A DNA stretch of 64,000 nt from Polymyxa betae (GCA_003693705.1 RBZT01000424.1:2676-66675); one strand, 5' to 3'. Numbered from the stretch's first letter, positions 48,610-60,286 are shown. Notes: a model not told the origin generated them from the sequence alone. Numbers and translations: made by a program.

Positions 48610-49666
48610 TTAGGATGGGCATGTATTTGCAGTGACTCCTTGTGGACGGCTCAGTATAAGACTTTCCTGAACCAGACTGATAGCAGATTCCGCGATAGTT
48701 CTTGGAGAGGGAGATTCGTTCCTCTTAATCTGCAAACTCCGTTTCCATAATGACGACATCGGTGTCGATGCGAACAGATTCATCAATGGATTCATCAGTG
48801 AACGAATCGAATAGAAGCCCTCCGATAGTTCTTCCTCGGCGTATTTTGCATACGATCTGGCAAGCTCCATTCGCTCTTCCCAGCTGCAGAATGACTCTCC
48901 AAATCTGCATTGACCAAGCAGGAAAGGGTTGTCTCTGATCGCCCTTCCGATCATGATTCCATCAACCTTGCCTGTATAGCTTTGAACTTTGGACAGATCA
49001 TTGATGCCTCCATTTAAGATGATATCTAGATGGGGCATCTCTCGTTTGACTCGATAAACGATATCGTAATCCAGCGGAGGAATGCTTCGATTTTCTTTCG
49101 GATTCCTGCCAAGTAACGCCTTACGGGCATGAACTATGAACTTGGAGATTCCAGCTGAATGCATTCTCTCGAGAAAATCCAACAGAAATTCAGGTGAATC
49201 ATGATTGTCAACGCCAATTCTGCATTTGATAGAGACTGGAATATCGATAGTCTTTTTTAGAGACTTAACGACATTTATGATACCATCTTCAATCATCAGC
49301 GCCGCTCCAAATCCACCCGATTGCACAGCATTCGATGGGCAACCCATATTGATGTTGATCTCATCAAATCCTGCCTGCTGACATTTCTCTGCTGCCTGAT
49401 TCAAAACCTGAAGGCTCCGTCCTCCAAGCTGTACAACAATTGGTCCATCATCAGGTGATCGTCGCAGATGACGTTGCGGATTGGCGCCGAAAGCCAAACA
49501 GCGATCCACAATCATTTCTGTATATAAAACAGCATTCCGATTTAACATTCTGCATAAGTGCCGAAATGGTGCATTTGTCACCTACTCTCAGGCTTTAAGT
49601 CTATTGACTGAGATGATAACATTATACCTTCATCATTGGAGCTACATGTATAGGAACTGATACCAT
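48610..49666 (-). CDS. tRNA-dihydrouridine synthase, DusA type
   Basis: Two exons: ATG 49664..49666 (MVSVPIHVAPMMK), one intron of about 65 nt, then a long exon starting VTNAPFRHLCRMLNRNAVLY to TAA 48610..48612. Family landmarks are clear: VAPMM, LYTEMIVDRCLAFG, GPIVVQLGGRSLQ, INMGCPSNAVQSGGFGAALM (catalytic Cys in MGCPS), VSIKCRIGVD, FIVHARKALLGRNPKENRSI, ILNGGIND and DGIMIGRAIRDNPFLL. Dus enzymes use FMN and NADPH to reduce uridine to dihydrouridine in the tRNA D-loop; the DusA branch targets U20/U20a in bacteria. A longer in-frame 5' extension exists but lacks homology. It is divergent from PCNA. Confidence 0.92.
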
Positions 49667-49827
49667 ATTGTCGAAGATAGATGATAAAATTGAAACGAAA
49701 TGATTGGCGTTTTGGGGCTGGGGGGAATGGTAAGACCCCGAGAAGGTTGCGCCATGGTTCAGAATTTCAGTCCGGGAGGCGACTCTATCTTCATTCGTCA
49801 TCTTCATCTTATATTCAATCGGCCATC
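49667..49827. promoter_or_regulatory. shared divergent promoter of Dus and PCNA
   Basis: The two start codons lie back to back 161 bp apart. No TATA-like box stands out; the stretch contains a G-rich run (GGGGCTGGGGGGAATGG) near 49714. Any co-regulation is inference. Confidence 0.45.
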
Positions 49828-50863
49828 ATGTTTGAAGCTAGGCTGGATAACGGTCTCCCTTTCAAGAAGGTACTCGACACCCTGCAGGGCATTGTCGAGG
49901 AGGGAAACTTTGACTGCTCGTCGACCGCTATTTCTATGCAAGTCGGTTGTCTGGAAGGTGTGTTTTTTACCTACTGATTGTTCTATATAGGCAATGGACA
50001 CTGCTCATGTCGCCCTCATTTCTTTATTCTTAAAAGCTGAAGGTTTTGATCACTTTCGTTCGGATCGAAATATCTCCCTTGGTTTCAAAGTTGAATCCAT
50101 GTGCAAAGTCAGCTCTCGCCAGAAGTCCGTCATTGTCGATTTTCTTATTAGATCCTGCAGATCTTCAAATGCATGGATAAAGACGATGGTTTGACCATGC
50201 GAGCTGACGACGAGGCTGAATCTGTACACTTTGTTTTCGAAAGCCCTCAAACCGAGCGGCTTTCCGAATTCGAGTTGAAGCTTATGGACATCGATTCCGA
50301 GCACTTATCGGTCCCTGAGAAGGATTATGCTGTTGTTGTAAGTGTAATGGCTGTATTCGCTGAAAAGGCCTTAGTGTGTTTACTGTAGATCAACATGCCT
50401 GCCGCTGAATTCCAGCGCATCTGCAGAGACTTAATGGCTTTGGGTGAAACTGTTGCTATTGACGCTTCTAAAGATGGTGTCAAGTTTAAAGTTGAAGGTG
50501 GAATCGGTTCTGGGACTATCGCTATTCGTGCAAAGTAAGGGCCTTGCCGTTACTGCTAAAAATTTCGTCATTTAACGCTCCGTAGTGCTGTTGTTGACGA
50601 AAAGAAAGGCGATGTACCTACAACGATCGAATGCCAAGACCCGGTTGAGCTTCAGTTTGCAATATCATACCTGAACTCTTTCTCTAAGGTTTCCAATTAT
50701 TGTTTTACTTGATATTTGCTTCAGTTGATTTCTCTGTTAGGCTTCCGTATTGAACAAGAAAGTCAAAATTGCTCTGGCTAACGATGCCCCGATAATGGTC
50801 GAATACGAAGTCGACGAAATCGGTACCTTGCAGTTTTTCTTGGCTCCTAAGATCCAAGAATAA
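49828..50863 (+). CDS. PCNA: proliferating cell nuclear antigen
   Basis: ATG 49828..49830 to TAA 50861..50863 with five introns. The exons read MFEARLDNGLPFKKVLDTLQ, AMDTAHVALISLFLKAEGFD, the interdomain connecting region, INMPAAEFQRICRDLMALGE, VVDEKKGD, and end VEYEVDEIGTLQFFLAPKIQ plus E. The two-domain sliding clamp fold and the C-terminal LAPKI(E/Q) tail are intact. PCNA trimers tether polymerases and repair factors at forks. DSCC1, a subunit of a PCNA loader, is also in this window. The first intron (after SMQ) and the last (before ASVLNKKVK) are typical 50-nt GT..AG introns. Confidence 0.96.
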
Positions 50864-51012
50864 ATTTTTGCTTTTTTGCCATTGTTTAAATAAACATAAC
50901 CCTAAATCTGCTTACAACATGTAGATAAAAAATTGTGCAGCAAATTCGAATTGCCTGAATATCGAACTTAGATGTTGCGGTGTGGTGACCCATTTGTCTG
51001 ACGTCCAGTATC

Positions 51013-51323
51013 ATGAATGGATGTGAGAATTCTCATGACCTCGGTCGATTACCTGCTCAGGCCTCTCTCATATCGTCAACTCTGAGTATACACAGACCTT
51101 CAGAGGCACAATCATCTCGATCTCCCTCTAAACCTGACTCGGATTATCCTGTGGTAGTCGAAGCGCTTCGACTCCTCTGCCAAAGAATACTGCAATTGAA
51201 TTTATCTATCCAGCGGATTGAAAAAAAGTTCCATTCTCTTCAATCAAACTTGTAGGTCTCATTATCGGCTAGTTACCAGCGATTTAATCCAATTGCAGTG
51301 AAGATAATCCTGGACATTTGTAA
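51013..51323 (+). CDS. small helical protein, 87 aa
   Basis: Exons 51013..51251 and 51299..51323 (47-nt intron) give 87 residues. A Ser/Pro-rich disordered half (SIHRPSEAQSSRSPSKPDSD) is followed by an amphipathic helix (VVVEALRLLCQRILQLNLSI, then QRIEKKFHSLQSNF) and the tail EDNPGHL. The helix could be a dimerising coiled coil. No family recognised. Confidence 0.5.
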
Positions 51324-51559
51324 TACCGAAATTTGTTGAAGGAATCACTTCAAAGTAATAAACCTTTATTATATTAATATTTCATGATCATAATAAATTG
51401 ACAATTTTTTTTGAAATCATAGGCGAAGTTTTGAATGATTGTTATCATTACTCCTTGTTTGAATAATATATTGGGTACGGAAGTCATCTAACATTGTGTC
51501 AAAGCTACATCGGCGTTTTGCATGAAGGTTCGGCGCTTGGCTTTAGGCAACCTTCCGCC

Positions 51560-54476
51560 ATGGACCTGGTCCGACTCGTCTTGCAACCATCGGGCCCATC
51601 TGGACATTGCTCGCCGATCCCGCTTTACCAGGCATGGCTTCAGTGGCGGTCTTTACAGGGATACTTACAGGGACTGACGCCAAGCGCCTGGTAGATAATC
51701 ATTTTCCTTCTGCCTTCCCTTCCTGATCGATCTCTGTAGGCAATCGCTAGTTCAGACGACACGAGAAGAACTGAAACAAAAGCCAATTTCTGAGTGGCTC
51801 CGTAATTGCCTTCAATCTATGCTTGGGGCTGACAAAACGTCAATCAGTTGTTCATTTGTACAAGCAGTCGCTCAAGATCTGGACTCTCTTTATGCCGTAT
51901 GCATATTAAACTTCCGTTTTTCAAAGTGGATAAACGCTGTGCTAGATATGCCAAATTGCTGCTGTGACTCTTCCTGAAACAATTGGCGTCTCGTTCTGCA
52001 AAAACCAGCTGCGATCATTGCTATTAGGACGTTGGTCGAAGTCATTCGAAAACCCTTCTGATTCGCAACATGCCGTCATGCAAGTTATCACCAACATTGT
52101 TGGTGCTGATGAGGTCATTTTAGCTGTCCATTCCATCATCGTCTCTGGAAAGGAATTCGCGGTCCCTGCATTATTGGCTGTTTTCCATTCAGAGCCATTT
52201 CGGTCCGATTTTATTGGTTTGTGGCTTTTTATCAGTTATCGTTTGATCGATTTTCGTATTTTGTGACCATCGCTGCTTCTAGAAATCTTTAATCGTCAAA
52301 CTTCTGCAAGATTTTAGCTGAAAACCGGTTAGATAGAATGAAGTCAACTTTGACGACCTGGTTCAACAGTGCCATTGAACATAATGATATAATGCAAATA
52401 ATTGGTATTGGTCAGGGGCTGATAACACGATGGAATAACATTACTTTCAGGCACGATGCGGGTGGCTCAAACGCTCTCATTCGCTCTTAAGAACACACAG
52501 TCGGGATATTCTCGATTTCAGTATTCTCTTTGGATACAGAAACTGGTCGTTAACAATTGAACCTCCTGTAGCATATCGTGCGGAACCTAACCATCATTTT
52601 TATTGGTAGGTTCTGGATCTATTCGCGCTTAAATCAATCGCATCGGAACGTCAGCTGCGTTTAATTTTAAAGGCCATGATTAAGTGTGTAAAATAGGCAT
52701 ACTGAATCTTTGCCTTTCTAAAGATTTTGCTGCAGGTCGAAACCGTCAGACTGGAGCGACACAATCAAAGCTCATCAGGCTACAATCGCTCGTTTGAGCT
52801 GCCATCACGATCTTTGCTCGGCCTATATTGCCGGCGGTTCGCCCGCTCTTCCAATGGCCGAAATCGTCGCTTGCAATTGTCTCAGGCATATTGCTATCGG
52901 AATTGATGGTCACGTCTCTGAAGTACTCATCAAGACCACATTGAATTGTTACTTGAAATCTGTCGTCTTGTCATTGCGAGCCCTTCGCTCTGAGAATGGC
53001 ACCAACGCGAATCTGGTAAACGACATCGACCAATATGCATCTGTATTGTCATGTTTGAACTCACCATTTGAATCCATCGTTCTTGACATGACGCATTCTC
53101 TGTTTGCTTCCAGCATCACAGAATTTGAGCTCGGTGCATTAGCAATGTTAGTTGCATCGGGATTGAGGAAGGATTCGCTCGTTTTCTTGTCTCTCGTTGA
53201 TAAGATCCCGTTCAAACATCTCGATAATGTTTTGCTATTCGCTCTACATTTGATCCGGGCGCTCTCGGTTTTTAATTGTCCCGCTGGAAGTGCTGCTGAT
53301 TCAAGTTCAGTGTTGAAGCTGTTCGCCAAGCTGTCCTACTTGACGGAAAGACACGATTTTTTCCATGATGGACCTTCTTGTAGAACAGCGACATGTTTAT
53401 TGATTTCAGAAATGAAATCGGTGTTGTCGCTCCGGGTTGGTCCAATTGACTTTAATCGCGTTTGCATCACCGATATTCTGGAGCTCGAAGTCGAACAACA
53501 CGATTCATGTTCATCCTGGATCTGTTTCTTCATAAGAAGGCGCTTTGGTCCCGAATCCGTTGCAGACAGAATCGATACGTTTATTGTTAATCGATTGGCG
53601 ACAGGATCGCAGCTACTCTCGGCCTCATTCGCTTCCTTGATTCGAGCAAACTTCGACCTGTTTCCAAAGAAAAATTTGAAAGATTTGTTGCAGAAAGTCA
53701 GGTCGAAGTCATCAATACCACTACCGAGGCTCCTGCAAATAATTACGGCCTTTGGTGGTGATTTGGATTTGCATTCGGTTGAATGTTTTCTGGTGGAAGC
53801 TATCGCGCAATCGTCAGGTTCGATCACCAAGCTTCACAGCGATGAAATGCGTCAGGTGATTTGGCTTTACAAAACGTATTCCATGACGGAGCCAAAAGAC
53901 GCCCAGCTACAGGCGTTGTTTTATGCCGATAGTGATCGCCTGCGGGATTTAGATGAGACCTCGAAGATCATCGCGATTGCATGTTTAACTGTGCTAAATT
54001 CGTCAAATACCCAAGCACTCTTCAGTTCACTGCAATTAGCAAATAATTGTCGATTTGCTGCTCAACTATTTCGTCGGCTCGTCCTGGATGGGCATTTTGA
54101 TATATGCAAGCTGGTTTGCCATCATGTTGGCTCCATAGATATCATTGCGAGTGCATTCCCCGATTTACAACCAGATGCAGCATTAACATTAATACGGATC
54201 GGGCTAGCATTCCCAGATACTGTCAACAAAGCGAGCCAGAGTTCTGAACTGTTGCATTGTTTGTTACGACATTACATTTGCTCTGTTCCTCAAGCATTAC
54301 AAGATTGTTCGAATGGGTTACTCTGGGCAAATTCTGCCAGGAACATGATGAAATGTATTCTTGAACGAAGTGATGTCCAAGTTTCGCATGACTTACTTCA
54401 ACAATTTCAATTGTTGTGCCCTGGTGTAGAACCAATCAGCAACTCTAAACCATCCCATAATGGTGCTGTCAGATAA
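51560..54476 (+). CDS. large alpha-solenoid protein, function unknown
   Basis: The start is ATG 51560..51562 (MDLVRLVLQPSGPSGHCSPI). Short exons join to QSLVQTTREELKQKPISEWL and ICQIAAVTLPETIGVSFCKN, and a long 3' exon of 1.7 kb ends at TAA 54474..54476. The product is of the order of 850 residues, nearly all helical and Leu-rich with repeating helix pairs, like HEAT or TPR-free solenoids, and a short disordered tail. No catalytic motif is visible. Integrator or Fanconi-type scaffold subunits have this look, but I could not match signature segments, so I leave it unnamed. Introns between 52270 and 52790 are only partly resolved. Confidence 0.6.
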
Positions 54477-54952
54477 ATAACATTCTTAAAAACAGAAAAT
54501 ACTGCATGCAGCATAGAGTCGGCGCGTGCTCGGAGTTCAATGTCGCGATCTCTGGACATGATTATTGTTGAGGTCTCAGTGCTGGTTTTTGACAATCCAC
54601 AGCAGACTCAGTTCCACGACGCTTTTCGCGAATGGAGTCAATGATCTACCTCTGACAGCAGCCGAGTAGTTGGAACTATAAAGTTACTGTTATCATAACA
54701 TGAAAGAACACTATAGCGACGATTGATTGTATTTCTATTCTGTTCGAACTAACTGTATTCATAAAATATGATTTTGTATAAGGCCTACCTATACTGTAAG
54801 GTGATTATGTATTATTATGTGATTTCTAGTGTGTACTGCAGTATATAAGACAGTATGTGTATCATACTCATATAGTATTGATATGTCTATAGACATAGAT
54901 CCACAAGTCGCTCATCAACTTCATCATGTCGTCAGTCCAATAATTGGCCCGC
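54477..54952. other. intergenic, AT-rich
   Basis: Start of the AT-richer part of the window. Short ORFs only; TATA-like stretches at 54750-54900. No gene or repeat recognised. Confidence 0.45.
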
Positions 54953-55350
54953 ATGTCGCCTGCATTAATCGGTGCTGCTGTAGGAGGAGGTAGGGGACAG
55001 ACTCGCCGCCCCAATTCGATCGGATCTGGATTTGGATGAGACCGAGCTGCTGCTGGCTGGATCGCTGGGTGATAAGCTGGTATTGGCGCTTCGAGAATGG
55101 AGATCAGGACCAAGGGTCGAGTCTGTCAGCATTGAACTGCTTAAAGTTGCTATTTTGCAATTGCCAATGACAGAGTTAATCAATGTCTTAGGTGATGAGA
55201 GCTCATGGGCTTGAAAATGGATGGACACCACGACAGACTTCAAATGCAGAACGAAAGCTACGTCTTCTATTAAGACGAGTTCGTCAGAACAATCCGGGAG
55301 CCACCGAACCTAGCTCCAAAAAGCGACGTAAACGTGCCAGATATTCCTGA
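54953..55350 (+). CDS. small basic-tailed hypothetical protein
   Basis: Proposed exons start at ATG 54953 (MSPALIGAA), join after a 60-nt intron to TELLLAGSLGDKLVLALREW then RSGPRVESVSIELLK, and after a 49-nt intron to VMRAHGLENGWTPRQTSNAE, KLRLLLRRVRQNNPG and the tail SSKKRRKRARYS; stop TGA 55348..55350. The C-terminal cluster is a likely nuclear localisation signal. No family recognised; exon joins are by phase and GT/AG only. Confidence 0.4.
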
Positions 55351-55485
55351 CCTTTTGTGATGCTGTTATCAATCGATATCTATATTTATTTATTTATCAT
55401 TAACTACATTTAATATCAAAGACAGAAATATTGGCCTGAGTCTATTTGGGTTTCCATTTCAGTCCCGTTGCTGCTCTAATTATAG

Positions 55486-55711
55486 ATGCGTCTGGACAAC
55501 GCCAAAGACGTGCTTGCAGCTGGCCAATGGTTCGTCACTGAGGCTTTCTTGATACTCTCCCCATAGCTGACATGGCAACGGTCAATTCAGAGAACAGCCA
55601 CGAAAATTTAGCTTCAACGATTCACTTGACAGTTGGCAATCCACCTTCAAACCCAAATTCCGCTTAATTCATGACCATCACCTGATGCAGATCGGTTCCT
55701 CTCTGAACTAA
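55486..55711 (+). CDS. possible small two-exon gene
   Basis: ATG 55486 opens MRLDNAKDVLAAGQWF; a 64-nt GT..AG intron leads to PRKFSFNDSLDSWQSTFKPK then FRLIHDHHLMQIGSSLN and TAA 55709..55711. The second exon looks coding; an upstream exon instead of this ATG is possible. Function unknown. Confidence 0.3.
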
Positions 55712-56707
55712 GCACCTTCGATCAGTGTCTCCATGGGTCAACAGCTTTCTCTGTTTTGCCATTTATCCATATGTGTGATGTTGTTAGAGGCAGAGATTCA
55801 TTACTAGAAATCTGCTTTGCAATTCGAGTCTAGAAGTTGGTTATACCTAACATCTATCGATTTCTAAACCCAATATCCTGCATTTTCTATATTTCCAATC
55901 AAATAATCATATTGACAACTTATAAGAATCTATTCACATCATGTAGCAGTATTGAACCGCTGTAAACTGCCACGTAGAAACATGAAATCTGCAACCAGAT
56001 TTCATTGATCAATTCCAAGTCATGCAATCCAGATTTTTCTAATCCATTACCTATTCAAGCAATTACAATGATATTGTTAATCATGTTGTTTCGTCTTATA
56101 GCCTAAAAACATAACGTCAGATGGATACGTTTATTAGGACTAAACATGTGGAATAGTAGTTTTAAGCGTTCTGGCAATTGATCTTCAGGTTTATTTTGTA
56201 TCAGGAAATGACCAATTGAACCGAACGGTTGGATTGAAACCAGATGACCTATTGAACATTGATGAGATAGTGGCAGTTTTATTTGATAAATCAGCAACAA
56301 AATGCATACACAATGATTCAATCTTCAGCATTGATCAGTTTCTGTCCGAGTATTAACATGTATTATCGTGGAAACAATTTCCATGAAATTTGAGATTCCG
56401 ATGTTTGCATCTCTGTATAATGCACAACATGCATAATGTGTCAATATCATCAAGTATATCCATAAACCACTACTTGATGATTCATCTGCAATATCACCTG
56501 CTGTAGAATGAAGGCTTATCACGATCTTGATAGTCTGATCGCTAACAAATGGAGCCGATAGAAACTTGAGGACCTCTATGCTCTAAGATCTGTTAACATA
56601 AGAGATATCACACACATGTGTTCAGATTCCTATTTAGATCGTATTTAAGCAATATATTTACATTCAATCAATGGTAATACTGTACTTCGACATTATTACT
56701 ATCTCTA
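55712..56707. other. intergenic, AT-rich, nothing recognised
   Basis: About 1 kb of AT-rich DNA with frequent stops on both strands. Minus-strand ORFs at 56103..56522 look like chance. No RNA gene or repeat seen. Confidence 0.45.
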
Positions 56708-57736
56708 TCATTTATTTAGAAATTGTTGAATGCTTTCATCATAACCTGTGTACTTGAGAGCTGCCATACTAAGACCGGCGAATGCCATTAATGAGCAGGT
56801 AATCCCCAACCCAATTGCAATTCGATGTTTTGTGACGATTGATTTCGGCTTAGTCTCATGATCAGGCTCTAATTTCTGAAATAAATCATCCCAGGTTTTA
56901 GCCTGACTCGGGTCACCGCTTATTTCAAATGTGCATCGTCGAGTCTGATCTAAACGTTCAATGGTCTCGACAATAACATCTGTCAATGATGCTATAGGGA
57001 TGAGAGGGTATCCTCTTAGTCTTAATAGAGGAGCTCGACCTTGATGGAATGAGATATCGCTAACAGATCGATGCATTGATGTCATGGTGCATTGAACGTT
57101 ATGAGGTCGAATAACAGTATAATCGAGACCCGATCCTTAATTGCAATCAATCAGATATGGCATTATACCTGTTAAACAGCTTTATACCTTTAATAAGACA
57201 TTCTCCATTTGCCTTCCAATAATACATGTAATTCTGTGTCAAATTACCAAACATTGTTGCAATCCTAAACGGCCTTCCAACTGGATTGATACAAATCAGA
57301 ACAAGATCGTGGTATATCAACATACTGGACCTGCTGGAGGCTCGATCATCACGATCCTCTGTAATGTTGAAGAGTTTTTTGCTGCATCGCAAAGCTGCTG
57401 AATCGCCAGGTAATCGACCGATTTTGACGAATCCGGTGACGAAGAGAACAAATCGATAAAACGCCAACGAGATCGTGGTCCTACACACCAGACGACGATA
57501 TCAATTCCATCCATGGCCATGTGAATATCTTCAGATGATAATTGCTTGGTTAAATAGAGTTTAATACGACCTGATTCGATGGCATCACCAAACATAGCAT
57601 GAGCACGATCTTGATCACGAACAAGTATAGATGTAAGATAATCAGTATTAGTTAATATCTGTTGAGTTAAACATGATCCAATAGTCCCTGTAGCTCCTAC
57701 TATCAAGATAGCTCTCTGTTCCTTCAATTTCGTCAT
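56708..57736 (-). CDS. atypical SDR (NmrA/NAD(P)-binding) protein with C-terminal membrane anchor
   Basis: The start is ATG 57734..57736 (MTKLKEQRAILIVGATGTIG) and the stop TGA 56708..56710. Residues near 10-20 form the dinucleotide motif GATGTIG, followed by LVRDQDRAH and VVWCVGP, as in NAD(P)-binding atypical SDRs. A middle exon gives the NGECLIKG segment (YYWKANGE, possible Tyr-x-x-x-Lys equivalent KANGECLIK), then VIRPHNV, substrate-domain strands and IASLTDVIVETIERL. A C-terminal hydrophobic helix (IAIGLGITCSLMAFAGLSMA) suggests membrane anchoring, possibly in an organelle. Substrate unknown. Confidence 0.7.
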
Positions 57737-57924
57737 AATTCAATTTGAGAATATCTTGAGATTACAGGCCGTTCATATATGAAGTCGGAGGATTCCGATT
57801 CACAAGATTTGATATTCATCGGAGATCAAAATTCATATTAGTTTTGTATTGATGGAATATCTCTTGGTCATAATAACGTCTAATACACCAGATACATTAA
57901 TAACCTGTTCCTGCCTATATTAAC

Positions 57925-58803
57925 ATGATGTTATTTGCAATAATATTACCTCATATATACTCGGGATGTGTTTGTTTGAGACCACATGAAGCTATAGATG
58001 CAGCTGATGCCAACCATGCAGGTCTATCTGATCTATTCGTGCAGCAGATCACGAGATGAGCCGTGATAGAGCAACCGCCCCTGGAACTTGATTAAAGGAT
58101 TCCATTGGCATAGATACTGGTTGTGTCTATGCAGGACCATCTCTCGTTATCACCATATACATAGATCATAATATTCATGATCATCAACTTTACTGCAGTT
58201 TCATATTCTGCAAATGTCTCGGCATATTGTCAGCACAACTCAATGTGACTCTGTTAGTTAAACAAGTGATTATTCATTGAACGTATGGCTGAGATTTTGG
58301 TCATGCTCATATATGGGATGTTGCTCCCCTGCCTGATCCGGCAATCGCACATCATCACGCCACACTTCACCTGCAAGACAATGAGCTGCGAATCAAGAGG
58401 GTGCTCCCGGTAGTTTGCATCCTCTGCCTGCGTCGGTCAACGATCTCCACGCAATCACAGAAGACCTGTGTAGACCCAGATATCCTGCCTAATTTCCATC
58501 ATCACTAAATGCACATCACCAGTATCCTGCACGTCGATTTTCTGTCCAGCTCGCAGGCAGATAACCCAGGGCGTAACTTGTCATCCACCTCGCGTTCACG
58601 GCGACCTCATACGTGAACCAGGAGCCGCGTCTTTAGCAGGAGACAATCCTGCATCAGTATACGCCCTGGATCCAAGCACGGATCCAGAATTTGGTAAGCG
58701 AGGAGCGCCAGAAGATGATCCCGTCCAACGCCGAACTCTTAGCAGAATGCCACGACTTTCTGATGATTGTGAACTGAAGTCAGTGCAATCATTTTATGAA
58801 TGA
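57925..58803 (+). CDS. putative secreted multi-exon protein, structure partly resolved
   Basis: ATG 57925..57927 opens a signal peptide (MMLFAIILPHIYSGC) followed by LRPHEAIDAADANHAGLSDL. A 62-nt intron joins in phase to DSIGIDTGCVYAGPSLVITI then YIDHNIHDHQLYCS. Downstream, two more coding stretches are evident: FGHAHIWDVAPLPDPAIAHH near 58300-58390, and a last exon (about 58535..58803) reading RRQITQGVTCHPPRVHGDLI, ALDPSTDPEFGKRGAPEDDP and ending KSVQSFYE with TGA 58801..58803. The linking introns between 58220 and 58540 are ambiguous. No long ORF spans it, so a simple scan misses the gene. Function unknown. Confidence 0.4.
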
Positions 58804-58924
58804 CGCTCCTTGTACTGATCTGCAATAGAGGATACCTTTCGTCTTCAAGACAGGTTTGCAAAGACACACACCAGTGTTCAAGCTGCTCATTTTCTTAAAT
58901 AATAAAATACTGACAGATCTTTTA

Positions 58925-60286
58925 TTATGAATTAAGATATGTTCGATCTAATAGCAGATCTATAGGAAGTGATCTAAGAATATTCTCTGCATTATCAATA
59001 CCTTGATCTCGAAGATTATGCTCTAATTCTTCTATTGAACATATCTTGAATGCAATAGAATCAGACAGCCTTGGATCAATACAATGTTGCCAACTAGAAA
59101 TCTTCATTCGATGAACTTCATACCAGAATTTCCACCATAATCTATTCATCAAAAAGGTAATGATTAAATCACATAGAGATATGAATACATTAAATACTAA
59201 CATTTGATGATCTTGATAGGATGTGAATATCTTCATGATCTTCATTAACTCTTGAATTGATTGTCTATTATTACTTGATCTTGTAAATATATGATCATAT
59301 AATGGACATGTATGTCTATAATCATACAGGAACTTGTATAATTCATCAATAGTGAGATGAATGTGATTATAGATCTCTGTATGAACTACAATATTGAATA
59401 TATAAGTAATATGTAGATATATGATAATATGAACTAACATGATAATGGAAGTGATTGAATACTCATCTGATAATGTTCATATGCATCATGATGTAATCGT
59501 GATAGAGCATTATCAATATGAGATCCAATTACAGCACGTGTACGTCCATGGTTTAGAAGACAATGTAGTTCAGCGAGGGATCCCTCCTGATCTACATCTA
59601 GTTCAATGATATCGCTGCAGGTACTGAACTGTATCCGGACTATGAATGGGAATGGATCAACCTAGAATAAGGATATATCTAGGGTTTAGGGTTTGACTTC
59701 AGGTCTATCTAACCTGTATATGAGCTGGCTCATATAATATTCCATCACATAGACAGAATCTATGCTTATCACAATGACGCCATTCTAGTTCAGTACCATC
59801 CAAGATCATCATACAATCTCTGACCAGGGAATCGTACTGATTTGGGCCGATCTCGGCTCGAATCGCGATCGCCTTTGCAAATCGATCGAGTCCAATACTG
59901 TGTTCGATTCGTTTGTTATCACAATGTCGGTCCCATAATAGTCGATGCATTGGATTTTTGATTAAACAAATCTGTTGTGGATCTAGAATAATATCATCAT
60001 GATCATGATCATTGATATCATCATTGATAGTATAATCTATCTTATATATAGTCCGATCTGGAGATTCGAATTCACTTCTTAAGAATGCATCCCAGGATTC
60101 CTGCCAGAATTGCTTTATCCATTGATCTCGATGTATGGATACCTGATTATCTAATAGTCGTTTGAGGACAGATGAGAATCCTGCCATCTGGTCATGATCT
60201 GATATACATGATCTGAACATATTCAATGGGTAATGACGTGATAGTTTACAGATCTTGATCGGGATCATGGGCTCAACATCAAACAT
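58925..60286 (-). CDS. unknown three-exon protein (~430 aa)
   Basis: The start is ATG 60284..60286 (MFDVEPMIPIKICKLSRHYP). Exon 1 ends ...YEPAHIQ, exon 2 begins VDPFPFIVRIQFSTCSDIIE and ends SLPLS near 59450, and exon 3 begins FHTEIYNHIHLTIDELYKFL and ends at 58925. The first intron holds a TTTAGGG-like tract (59679..59695). Acidic, AT-driven codon use (Asp, Ile, His rich). Segments MIPIKICKL and LLWDRHCDN ... FAKAIAIRAEIG loosely recall the SNF5/SMARCB1 repeat, but the match is too weak to name it. Confidence 0.5.
59679..59695. repeat. telomere-like tract inside an intron
   Basis: CTAGGGTTTAGGGTTTG on the + strand, two TTTAGGG units, located in the first intron of the minus-strand gene. Confidence 0.6.

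Noticed and set aside
58000-58260. IDTGCVYAGP as a PPP/ApaH-type phosphatase motif
   Set aside because: The rest of the phosphatase core (GDxHG, GDxxDRG, GNHE) is absent upstream, and the protein starts with a signal peptide only 40 residues earlier.
58290-58400. HAHIWDVAPLPDPAIAHHHA as a cation-diffusion-facilitator C-terminal domain
   Set aside because: The H-x-HxW spacing is suggestive, but there are no upstream transmembrane helices and the frame continues without the family's QPE motif.
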